A stretch of 64,000 nt of DNA from positions 240,140 through 304,139 of the forward strand of contig QANU01056336.1 of the NCBI GenBank assembly GCA_003254905.1, read 5' to 3'. A program made the translations under genes and the position numbers. Source of the DNA: Nissolia schottii (taxonomy: Eukaryota; Streptophyta; Magnoliopsida; Fabales; Fabaceae). This document shows positions 44,484 to 55,900 of this stretch, piece by piece (within the stretch, counting starts at the first letter, position 1; every line of letters starts with the position of its first letter). The notes beneath the pieces are model-generated. The model was given only the letters and a program-made list of their open reading frames with translations. It was not told the origin of the DNA and did no database searches.

Positions 44484-47410
44484 TGGTTAAGCTGAAGGAG
44501 CATTGCAATGAGCGATTGATTTAGCTTCTTCACATTTATTCGATATTCTTACAGTTGTGGCTTACCTGGATTGATCCTGTTCTGCCGTGGACTGGCACCG
44601 GGCTTTATGATGATCATATATGTACTGACTTGTTAGGTTAGATTGAGAATTCGTTCCAGTTGATTAACCTTTGACTGTAATCTACACAGTTACCTTTGTC
44701 TTACTGTAAATTATGTTATAAATGGTGATTTGTTCATCCATGATTGGATTTTGAAGTTTGAAGTACTTCTGCATTGACAAGTATGATGTGTGAAGAATGA
44801 TTTATTACTATATTCTAATTTCACAAGAAATAGAGAGAATGTTTCTGGAATGATGCCTGTGTATTGTCAGTAATTCCACAATAGTCTTTATCTGAATTAA
44901 GACTTGAGATGAAGCCTTGTTTGCTGTTGGTATGTCGTGTAACCAGCATTACATCATTTTCTATCTATTTGATTGAACGAAACATTGGCATCTGTGCAAT
45001 AGTCTAGCCGTTAATACTGGCATTTGCCCGAGAGTTTACCGGAATATCATAACACTTGGTATTAGTTGGATTATTGCTTTAAAGTGATCTTAATCGAGGA
45101 ATTGAGTTGGAGGCCATCCATAGTCGTTCTCTCTCTTAAAGTACTATGTGCAGTTTTTCGTTCTCCCTTTTTTTACTTATTTTCTCTCTCTTCTACCAAA
45201 ACGGAAACCAAGCACACCTAACTTGGACAAAATGATCGATTTTTATTTTGTGATGCACTTTATTACGTGCCATGTAGATCCGTAATTGTTTCATGGGTTT
45301 ATTCTTATATTGGTACAATATATTTTTTGTTTTTGACTTTTTATCGGTATCATTTCATCTAGCATTCTCTAAGAGCGTCACATAAAGTTCTCATAGAGGA
45401 CTATATTTATGTGTATTTGTTTCTGCTTTAAAAAGAAGTGATTTTTATTATAGAATTGAAAAAGTAAAACAATTTTTTTAATCAAAAGCTATTTCTTTTA
45501 ACTTTTGTTTAGAAGCTTAGAAATAGATTTTTTTTTTAATAATTTAGATCACTTTCTAACAATATCTAAATGTATGAAAGCTGATATTGTTAGAGAGAGT
45601 AATTCAAGAACAGAGAATTCTAAAGTGAACTTCATGCTCAAGAATGGAATTATGAATGGTTGATTTACTGTGGAGAGCTTCTCTATGAGCTCTGTTTAGC
45701 CATCATAAGACTCCTAATCAGATTAAGTAACCTCCTACGAAATTTTTTTTAAGTACTCATTAATAAAATAGGAACAAATACTACAATTAATACATACTTA
45801 ACGGTTAATGTTTTGAGTCGTAAGCTAACATATCATAAAGATTTAGACAACAATAAATTAAACATTCAATGTATATGAATGTTTTCCTTTGGGAGTAACA
45901 CCAACACACAATAACATAATTGATGTTAATATAATACATTAATCTAGTTATTGAGGTATGTTAATTGGATTTATTTGCTATATTTGGATATGCAAAATAA
46001 AACCACTAGACATATCAATTAGTAGAAATTATGTTCATTAATTATAAGAACACACAACCAACCTTTGAGTTGATCATAAAATTATCTCATAACAATTAAC
46101 GTCAATTTACCCTCACAAAATAGTTTTCATTTAGCATCCATTCTATGAACAATTGAAATAAAACATATGAATATTTGGAATTACTAAACTTAAAGATTTG
46201 CCCACTTTGGTGATTGACAAATCTATCATAAAAAAAACAATTCAAATTGAATTATTCCATGAAATCATGGCGTGACTTTAATTTACTTACACATAATAAT
46301 GTCAAATATAAACATCTAATCTTAAGGGTAACTGAAAATACTTTTATAATTCAAAATTTATTTTCTTTAAGATTTGGCCACTATGGTGACTTACAAATCA
46401 CCTATTGTATAAATTTTAAATTGTAAAGAATCATTTATTACTACAATATAATCAATTATTTATAGTAATTATTTAACCTTTTCATAGAATCATGTTTGCA
46501 ATTTATTACAATTCACATAATGTAACAGAGATATCATAATTTAAAATACTTTACAATTCAAATTCATTCTTTTTTAAGATTCATTTATTTTAATAACTAA
46601 CGAATCATTCATCATATAAATTTTAAAATAAAAATAAGTACTTAGAACAAACTGCAAACATATATATTATTACAAATACAATAACTATAATAATTTGTAT
46701 TAAACTTTTAACATAAAAATGTACGTACTAATATTTAAAGTATATAACTTTAATTTATGTATTCATAGACATAAATGAATAAATAAATGAAATCAAATTT
46801 CATAAATATCCCAACTCGGTTATCAAAATATGCTAGCAATTTGAAGATCGTCAAGTATCAAATGCCATTCTATTTGTCTTTAATGCAATTCTTACAATTG
46901 CATTTCATTTTCTTAAAAAATTGTTAACATTTCATCAACTTTTAACCATAATATATTTGCAATATTGTACTTCATATAGAACTGACAATCATTCATGCAA
47001 ATTATAAATATTGATGAATCATTGAATTTATTTGAATAATAAAACGATTCCGTTATCAACAATCGTCTTCTTCTTTTTGTGAATAACAAAAGACTTAAAT
47101 GCAAAGCCATTATGAATGCAAAAACTGTTATCTTCGTGCGGGAAACAAATTTTGCATTTCCAAAACTACATAAATTCAAATGCTTGGTTAATTGTTTTGG
47201 GTATAAATTCAAACCCTTATTTGTTTATTGCAAAGTGTATCTTGAAAAGACGCAAAACATAGCAAATATCATTTTGCAATGAAAAAAAAAATATGCTTCA
47301 TATTGACAACCAATTCTGCGTCAATAACGTAAATTTGGATAAATCCAACAGACATGAATCATTTTTCATAAAAGGGAATAACATGAGTTCTAAAACCTAG
47401 TCTCCGATAT
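44484..47410. other. EFG1 3' UTR region and AT-rich intergenic DNA
   Basis: The EFG1 3' UTR probably runs to about 44750. From 45800 the DNA is AT-rich; a degenerate tandem repeat lies at 46030-46640. The short frames near 46913-47282 lack domain signals. Confidence 0.4.
46030..46640. repeat. Degenerate tandem repeat, unit about 190 bp
   Basis: Three blocks carry the same order of words: aagatttgcccactttggtg at about 46192, aagatttggccactatggtg at about 46369 and aagattcatttattttaata at about 46576. Each is followed by acaaatc/cgaatca and ataaattttaaa-like sequence. The copies are strongly diverged. They may be part of the LTR-element relic next door. Confidence 0.45.
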
Positions 47411-47411
47411 C

Positions 47412-47740
47412 ACATGTAAGCTATAATTGGTTCATACACAAACAATTATCATAAACACACTACAAATATAGGGTCTTAAAACTTCATGATTCTCACAAGA
47501 TTTAGACAAGAGATGTGTACTGTTCACCATGAAAATAAGTCATTGACGTGCTTGGAAATCAATCAAGAATCGTGCTCCGTGAAATTGAATGAAGGGAATG
47601 ATCATTAGATGAACAGAATATAATATCTTCCTCTTAACCCTCTTCCTTAATAGTATAATATGATGGAGAATATGCATTTGTCTTAGAATGGTAGAGAGAA
47701 GATCACATCGCTTTCATCATATTCATCCTAATTATCATAT
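47412..47740 (-). mobile_element. LTR-element relic with primer-binding site (fossil)
   Basis: Read on the minus strand, a putative LTR ends in tagcttaca and is followed by tgtgatatcggagac, a decayed form of the tRNA-Met primer-binding site (TGGTATCAGAGC). The interior would extend to lower coordinates, where no coding sequence is recognisable. It is probably a Ty1/copia or noncoding LTR element; it is old and incomplete, and the second LTR was not found. Confidence 0.4.
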
Positions 47741-48122
47741 CTATTCTTTAAATAATCAGGTATTTATATACATATTCATAATTAATGATATATCTTCAAT
47801 AAAATAGCTAATAAATTTAACATTCATATGATTATTAAACTGTATATAGTATATGATGCGTAATTATATATAGAACAAATTTTGTCTTCTTTATTTATAA
47901 TATATACGGTCTTTATAAGGTGGTTGGGCACATTTCTGCCCAATTTGTTCCCTCTCGAATTCCATTTCGACGTCTAAACGGACTGGTAGGCGGGCTAGTG
48001 TGTAGAACGGGCTTTAAAAGATAAGCGCGTTGGCCCAATACAAAGGCAAAACGGAATTACTGAGAGCAGCGGAAGCATCCTAATTTTCATCTTCAGCTGA
48101 ATCAGTTCAAGTGGTGGCTGAA
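47741..48122. other. MNS4 promoter and leader
   Basis: AT-rich upstream DNA (ttatttataatatata near 47890) shifts to higher GC after 47920. No upstream ATG in strong context was noted near the start. The GTG frame at 48111 precedes the ATG at 48123, which was chosen as the start. Confidence 0.4.
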
Positions 48123-51100
48123 ATGGAAGCTGGGAGGAGGAGGAGGCGCCTCTGCATTCAGTTTCAGATCTTACTACTATTTCTATTACTCTCTCTTCAC
48201 CATATCGCCACATTCACTCTCGCCGATTCCGTTACCCCCAACGAAGCCAAACTACTCAGAGATGAGGTACCTTCTAACACTTACCTACCTGAATACCTCA
48301 CTTCAATTTAATTTCGAAATATCAAAATCTAAAATCTCAGTTAAATTGCATTATAATTTGAAGGTTCGTGACATGTTCTATCACGCTTTTAATGGATACA
48401 TGGACCACGCCTTTCCGCTCGACGAATTGAGACCTCTCTCCTGCGCCGGAGAAGACACTCTCGGCGGTTACGCCTTAACTTTGGTAACAATCACAAACAC
48501 GTTCACGTCGTCAATTAATCAATTAATTATAAGATGAGATGAATATGCAAATTGTGATTGTGACGCGTTCATTATTGCAAATCTGAAAACAGATTGACTC
48601 GTTGGACACTTTGGCTCTGCTCGGCGACCACGGACGCTTTGCCACTTCTGTTGAATGGATTGGTCAAAATCTTCGCTTTGATATTGTGAGTGGATCGTCG
48701 TTGAAATGCTGAACACACAAACAGTTTTGTCTTATTTTTTGTTAATTACCTTTTTATGTGATTAATTTAGAGTTAAGACAAAAAGTTGTATGCTGTTTGG
48801 ATTGGTTGCAGAATAAAACGGTTTCTTTGTTCGAAACTTCGATCAGGGTCCTCGGAGGATTGCTTTCAGCGCATCTTATCGCCAGTGATTATGCAACGGT
48901 ATTCGTTATACACATTATTATATACACATAGAGTTTATTGGTGAATATATTTGGTGGGTTTTTTTATTTTTAATTTTTTATGAGTGATTATTTATGTATT
49001 CAAAGTTTACTGGTTTGGTATCTGAATCTCATTACACTTATAAATCTGTACAAGAAGTCAAGAATGTAGTTTTGAAATCTTCATCGAATTGTCTTCCTCA
49101 TTAACTGTGTGCAGGGCTTGAGAGTTCCGTCATATGATAATCAGTTACTACACTTAGCTGAAGATCTTGCCAGGAGGTTGTTGCCTGCATTTGATACTCC
49201 TACAGGTGTTGCTCTGTGCATACCCAATCGTGCTTGTCTTTTAGCAGTTTTACTCTGAATATAATCTGTCTCATTTCCAGAAAGGATTATTTGTTTGCAT
49301 CCCCCCTATTTTAAAATTAAATATGTTATCTTTCGGATTCTCACTTTTAGTGGAATTTTATACCCCTAGTGTTGACATGCTCCGATATTAATGGACAAAG
49401 ATTATGAGGGTGCTTAAATTATGAGGGTTGAAATTATCAGATCATAATTAAGAGAAAGAGGGAAAGTACAACAAGGGGGAGGATCAGGTATCCTTTGAAG
49501 CATTAAGAGAAAAAGGAAATAACAAGAAGAAAACTAATGATGCAACAGGCCTGCTCAATCTCTCTGCAAAGCAGTGAGGGCTTGCCAGAAACTCCCTTTA
49601 AACAGCATGGGCGAGAACGTCAAAGAGAAGCTAAAAACATATTCGTATCCGATAGCTAATATAAGCCCAAACAAACTCTCTTAATGATGTGTGCATGAAT
49701 TGCATAAACACTGTCAAAATTTAGGCCTTATGTTGTTTTTGCTGAAACGTACAGCTATAAACAACCTCCTCACTAATAAGAATATCTCTTCTTTGTTTTG
49801 TTCACTCAAACCAAGACCATAGAAAATCCCTCATAAATCTTAAAAGTTCAGACCAAAGATAAGCTGCAAAGAACCTAAAGATAGAAGGAACATTCCAAGC
49901 GTCACTATCCTTCTCCTAAATGGAAATAGTGTCATTAAGCAAACTGAAGGTGGAAGCCCGTAATTTCATCTGAACCAACTCCAATACCCTTAATGAGATC
50001 CTTATAAACGGCTCTGGAAAACATGCAACTTTTATAATCCACTACTAAAGTGAACAAGAAACTGGATATATGTACCCTTTACCTAACTTGTCGCTACAAG
50101 AAAGCAAGAAATATGTTTGCCATTCACAATCATGTGAAAAATAGCAGTGGAGAGGCATCTAGAAATCACCATCGCAGTTATTTGCTTAGAGTAATAACTT
50201 CATATTTTCATCTTAGCTGGATAGAGACTGTTGTTGTACCTAATAGTACATCATATATTGACTTTTGTATGCTATGTTGTGTTTCAGGTATACCATTTGG
50301 ATCTGTAAATTTGTTATATGGAGTTGATAAGCATGAAAGCAAGGTAATGTCTTTGCCTATGCTTCCTCGTTTTATGTGAGAATGTGTAGGTCTTCAATTG
50401 TTCTCCAGTCACCTAGAGTGGCTATTTCATGTTTCTACAGTGTGTTAAAAATCAGTAATTTTGTGCTTACTGCTTAGATAACTTCCACAGCCGGCGGTGG
50501 AACCTTGACTCTTGAATTTGGAATTCTAAGCCGTTTAACAAATGATCCCAGTAAGTTTACCATTTTACCTAAGATCATTTTAAGGAGGGAGCTGGTCTCA
50601 TTACTTATAGTCCTTTTCATGTTATTTTTTGACTTGCAGTTTTTGAACAAGTCACCAAGAATGCAGTACATGGACTTTGGGCACGACGTTCAAAGCTTAA
50701 TTTGGTTGGTGCTCATATTAATGTTTTTACAGGTGAATGGACACAGAAGGTACATATTACATTTCATGTCATATGTTACATTGTAAAAGAGTTCTAAGGA
50801 AAATATATATCCATTTCTGATATTTATGAAGTTCTTTATTTTATGGCATTATTTCATCTATTATTCTTTTAAGGAAACAATCAATTTAAAATGATAGAGA
50901 AATCAGCAATGAAATATATAGAATGCAATGCTATACTTCACCAATTATAGTACCTTTTATTTCTACTCATGTATTATCTTCCTGTGTACTTCCTTGTACT
51001 TTTACATGTCCTAGTGCTCTCATTTAAATTGTTTTCTCTTTGTTGTTTTGCAGGATGCTGGGATAGGAACTAGTATTGACTCATTCTATGAGTATCTATT

Positions 51101-51575
51101 GAAGGTAGGTAACTGGAATTTCCATGGTGAACTGAAGCCTCCATGAGCCATTTGCACTGAACTGTTAATTTCTATGACTGTGCAAAAGAACTACTGTTCC
51201 TGATGACTATCTTGATCCACTTTGATAAACCAAAATACCCATGATTGCTTTTATCTTAAAAACAAATACACATGACATGATGTTATAGGAGCCCTGTTTA
51301 CAATTTTTTTGTGATAATATGTTTCTGTCCATGCCTGTCAGTGTGTGAGCATGTGCGTTTCTTTTATTTGCTTCTTTAGCTTTTACTATGTAATTTGATT
51401 CTATGGTCTCTATCATAAATAAATAATTAAGTCAAACTGATCACACAATATTCTTTCCATTTGTACATTTTTCTTCGTTTGCTTCCTTGTTTTTTTTCTG
51501 ATTCAGGTTATTCTGATTTCGTGCTTTTTTTGTCTTTTACTCTATTCTTTGTTTATAAAATCTTATAGAAGAATA

Positions 51576-51608
<33 letters not shown>

Positions 51609-52617
51609 AAAAAATAAATAAAACAGCCCAGTAGGATATTATTCTTATTACTACACTTCTACTTGTTTGAATTCATTAAGGATTTCCCTTGGATTCATTT
51701 TATGCATTAAGGACTTCTGTTAACAAAAATATATTTCCACATAGGAAATGGGGGTCTCATTGAATGCCACAATTTTGTTTACAAACTCTACAATTAGTAT
51801 GCTTGTTAGTGCCGACTGGTTTATTCATTACAGTTCTATATATTTTGCGAGCAATGGTTGGGAGACCTAACAAATCAACCTATCCACTCCTATGAATGAC
51901 ACTTGACATTTCTAGGGACAAATTAGGAAGAAAAAAAACCAAGTGTCATTCATAAGAGTGGGTAGGTTGATTTGTAGGTTGATAAGTTAGGTCTCCCAAG
52001 CATTTTTCATATTTTGCTGATATGATGTATGATTTTACTACATATAAAAGACATGCTGCCTCAAGTTGCTCCTTAGGAAAAATTGCACTATTGGAATTAT
52101 TGGTTAAATTATTTCCAGTTTAAGAACATTATATTACCCAAGTGATTAATCAAGTCACTAAGTGGTTATTGACTAACCAATTTGTAAGCATTATTAACCA
52201 GATGAAATATTTTTACCAAGAATGGGTATTATAGTTTATTTATTTTGGTGCTTTGCTTTGTTAGTTAATATTACTTTGGGTTCACTGATTTTGTTTTCGA
52301 TACATAACATTTCAGGCTTATTTATTATTTGGGGACGAGGAGTACTTGTATATATTCCAGGAAGCTTATGCTGCTGCAATGCATTATCTTTACCATGATC
52401 CTTGGTAAAAGCTTGTGGCTATGTGTGCCACCCTGTAAATATACTTGACCTGCTGTCTATAGTATTTTGACAGTCATCATATGTATTTTTGAAATGTATC
52501 ACAATTTTGAAACTTGGATTTGTGTTTGTTTGTAGGTATGTAGAAGTGAATATGGATTCTGCTGCTATTGTGTGGCCTTTATTTAACAGTCTGCAGGCAT
52601 TTTGGCCTGGCCTTCAG
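48123..52617 (+). CDS. MNS4: EDEM-like GH47 alpha-mannosidase (MNS4 type), 5' part
   Basis: Family GH47 class I mannosidases of the EDEM branch trim Man residues on misfolded glycoproteins in the ER, marking them for ER-associated degradation. Exons: 48123-48266, 48364-48483, 48593-48685, 48812-48898, 49115-49205, 50288-50343, 50478-50550, 50640-50749, 51054-51104, 52316-52404 and 52536-52617. They give 332 codons with all phases consistent. Residues about 13-36 are a hydrophobic signal sequence or anchor. Family motifs are [40 protein letters not shown] (first catalytic Glu) and [16 protein letters not shown] (catalytic Asp). The remaining 290 or so residues, including the last catalytic Glu region, are not found in the window. 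After exon 11 the DNA runs into a Ty3 element and then an antisense SABRE-like gene. The gene either continues past 64000 through a very long intron or is truncated. Confidence 0.88.
51579..51607. repeat. (CT)n microsatellite
   Basis: About 14 CT units inside MNS4 intron 9. Confidence 0.95.
51849..52008. mobile_element. Mutator-type MITE, family B (MNS4 intron 9)
   Basis: A 160-bp palindrome with ends GAGCAATGGTTGGGAG and, in reverse, GAAAAATGCTTGGGAG, and arms sharing cctatgaatgacac-type sequence. The flanks carry an identical 9-mer, ATATTTTGC, at 51840-51848 and 52009-52017. A diverged relative lies at 13848-13970. Confidence 0.75.
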
Positions 52618-52680
52618 GTTTTTCTTTTTAAATATAATATAGTACTTGTAATTGACTATGGATAAGTTATGATATTATGG

Positions 52681-52902
52681 TGTTAAGCAAAAGAGAGAAG
52701 ATAGAGAAGAGAACAGAGAACGAGAGAGATAGGAGAGTGGAAGGTAAGAGTTTATTCTCATTAACATGCCTCACTTCTTCTGCATAATCAGCTTATAAAG
52801 CTGAGCCCTCCCCTCTCTAACTGCCAATTTGGCAGTTACAACCTACAAACAGTTTAACAGCTACAACAACTACTTAACTACTTTCCTTTCCAATACGTAT
52901 CA
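52681..52902 (-). repeat. 3' LTR of the whole chromovirus
   Basis: Starts tgttaagcaaaag and ends acgtatca; it is 222 bp. It is the downstream LTR because the element reads on the minus strand. It differs from the other LTR at one base. Confidence 0.93.
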
Positions 52903-52904
52903 AA

Positions 52905-52917
52905 TCCCCCCCCTTAA
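52905..52917 (-). other. Polypurine tract of the chromovirus
   Basis: On the minus strand a G-rich run (aagggggggga) lies next to the 3' LTR, where plus-strand priming is expected. Confidence 0.7.
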
Positions 52918-52931
52918 GAAATTCCTTGCCC

Positions 52932-55900
52932 TCAAGGAATTGGGTTACAATCAAACTCTGGGAACATCCTTTGCAGATCACGCAAGGTCTCCCATGTGGC
53001 CTCCTCCTCTAGCTCGCCCTTCCACTGTACCAGGACCTCGGTAACGGCGTGGTGGCGTCGTCGTGCCATGCGTCGCTGCAGTATCTTTAATGGTTCCCTG
53101 GGCAGCTCCAGGTGACCCCATTCCTGCGGTAAGGCTCTGAGCTGAATCGTTGGGTCGGGACACGGTTTCAACAATGAAACGTGGAATGTGGGATGTATCT
53201 TGGAGCCCGCGGGTAACCGCAGCGTGTAGGCCACCTCTCCCACCCTTCGGAGAACCTGGTATGGCCCAAAGAAACGCGGGGACAGCTTCTCCGAGTCCCT
53301 GTGCTGGGTGGAGTGCTGCCGGTAGGGCTGCAGCTTCAGAAAGACCCACGCGCCCTCCTGGAAAACACGATCGGAGCGTCCCCTATCAGCCAACCTTTTC
53401 ATACGAGCCTGAGCCTTCAACAAATTCCCTTGCAACGTTCTGAGCATGTTTTCACGGGCAATGAAACTGCGGTCCACCGCTTCCACCGTGGTGCTGCGGG
53501 GGAAATAAGGGAGGTGCAGCGGTGGCGGTTGTCCATACAGCACCTCATAGGGGGTAGTCTGAATGGCCGACTGGAAAGTGGTGTTGTACCACCATTCGGC
53601 GAGCGGTAACCACTTGCTCCATTCCGTCGGGCTCTTCCATGTCATGGCACGCAGATACTGCTCCAAGCATCGATTGAGCACCTCCGTCTGCCCATCCGAT
53701 TGGGGATGATAGGCCGTGGAAAGGCTCTGGGAGACCCCCAGCTGTTCCATAAAAGCTGTCCAAAATTTGCTAGTGAAAAGGGGGTCCCTATCACTGACCA
53801 CATTAGCAGGTGCCCCATGTAGCTTATAAATGTTGCAGATGAACTTGTCGGCCAACTGAGCAGCAGTAAAGGGGTGGCTCAAGGCGACGAAATGGGCGTA
53901 TTTACTTAGCCTATCGACGATGACCCAAATAGTATCCTTGCCGCCCGACTTAGGGAGTTTCTCAATGAAGTCCATAGAGATGCTATGCCACACCCCCTCT
54001 GGTATCGGTAATGGCTGTAGCAGGCCCGGCTTGGCCACGGTCTCATATTTACACCTGAGGCACGTTTCACAGCGCCTAATGAAGTCCGCAATGTCCGCAT
54101 TCAAGCCCTTCCAATAAAACAAGGATTTTATCCTGTGGCTTGTAGCTCTAATGCCCGAATGGCCCCCTTGATGAGATGTGTGCAGCCACCGTAAGATGAT
54201 GTTCCTGACAGCCTCGTCGTGGGGAATGACTAGGCGATGCCCCTTAAAGACAAAATCATCAATCAGCTTGAAACGGGGGTGCCGTGCTGGTGTGGACGAC
54301 AGCTCGGTTTTCAGCAGCTGTAAGTGGGGGTCCCTGGCGTAGGCCTCCTCAATGCACTTCCACAGCTCAGAGGAAATGTTAGAAACGGCCAGATGCAACA
54401 ATTCTCCATGTGAGGCCCGTGAGAGCGCATCGGCAGCCACGTTTTCCGGGCCTTTCTTGTACTGGATCACATAAGAGAGGCCCATGAGTTTCGTAACCCA
54501 GCGATATTGTGCAGGTGTGGACAACCGCTGTTCCAATAAGAACTTCAAGCTCTGCTGGTCAGTCCGAATTGTAAAAGGCTGAACGGCCAGATACTGGTGC
54601 CATTTGGATACCGCGTGGACCAGTGCGAGTAGCTCTCGATCATATACTGATAGCAAGCGGTTCCTAGGTGAGAGTACCTTGCTGATAAAGGCGGCGGGGT
54701 GATTATCCTGCATCAAAACAGCACCGATGCCAGTGCTAGAAGCATCAGTTTCCACCACAAAGGGCTTCTGAAGATCTGGAATTACCAACACCGGGGCTGT
54801 AACTAAAGCCCCCTTAAGCTGCAAGAAGGCCTCGGCTGCATCATGTGTCCATACAAACGCGTCCTTCTTCAGCAAATCAGTAAGTGGAGCCGCAATAATA
54901 CTGTAATTCTTAATAAATCGGCGGTAGTATCCTGTCAACCCCAGAAAGCCTCGCAGCTGCTTCACATTCAAAGGTTCAGGCCACTGCTGTACCGCAGTCA
55001 CCTTGGCTGGGTCGGTGGTGACACCCTCTGCTGAGATGAAATGGCCTAAATATTCAATCTTCGAAGTAAAGAAAGCGCATTTGCTGCGTTTGGCAAAGAA
55101 CCTGTTCCTTCGTAAAATGGTAAGGACCTCCCGCAAGTGAATTAAGTGCTCCCTGGGACCGGCACTATAGACCAATATGTCATCAAAAAAAATAAGGACG
55201 CATTTGCGGAGTAGAGGGGCAAAAATAGTGTTCATTGCGCCTTGAAATGTGGCTGGAGCGTTGGATAAACCAAAGGGCATGACGACATACTCGAATTGGC
55301 CCCCATGAGTCTGGAAGGCTGTTTTCTCTACGTCCTCGGGTCTCATGCGGATTTGATGATAACCTGCTCTCAAGTCGAGCTTGGAAAAAATCCTAGCTCC
55401 CCCCAATTCATCCAGCAAGTCCTCCACTAGCGGAATGGGGAATTTAGCCTTAACGGTCATATCATTCAGCCTGCGATAATCCACACACATCCGCCAACTG
55501 CCATCCTTCTTCTTTACCAAGACGACAGGTGCAGCAAATGGGGAGGAGCTGGGCTGGATTACTCCGGAATCCAATAACTCCTTCACCATGTTATCGATAA
55601 CATCCTTCTGAGCAGGGGGGTATCTATAGGGTCGCAAAGCCGTGGGGTTAGAGCCCTCTTTTAACACTATTTTGTGATCATGTATTCCGCGAAAAGGCGG
55701 CAACTCCTTAGGTTCATCAAACACATCCTGAAATTCTTCTAGCAGTGCATCCATGTGCACATCTCCCTGAGCATTATCCCCCTCCTCAGCCCGTATAGTG
55801 CAACACAAGCCTTCAGTTGCACAAGGTAACAATTGTAACATGTAGCAGTATTTTTCTGTTGCTAACAAATGGTCAAGCTTAGCCGCATCGACCACCCTGT

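Noticed and set aside
49260-50040. Possible LINE trace on the minus strand in MNS4 intron 5
   Set aside because: Some readings look coding-like ([16 protein letters not shown]) but no diagnostic motif was found.
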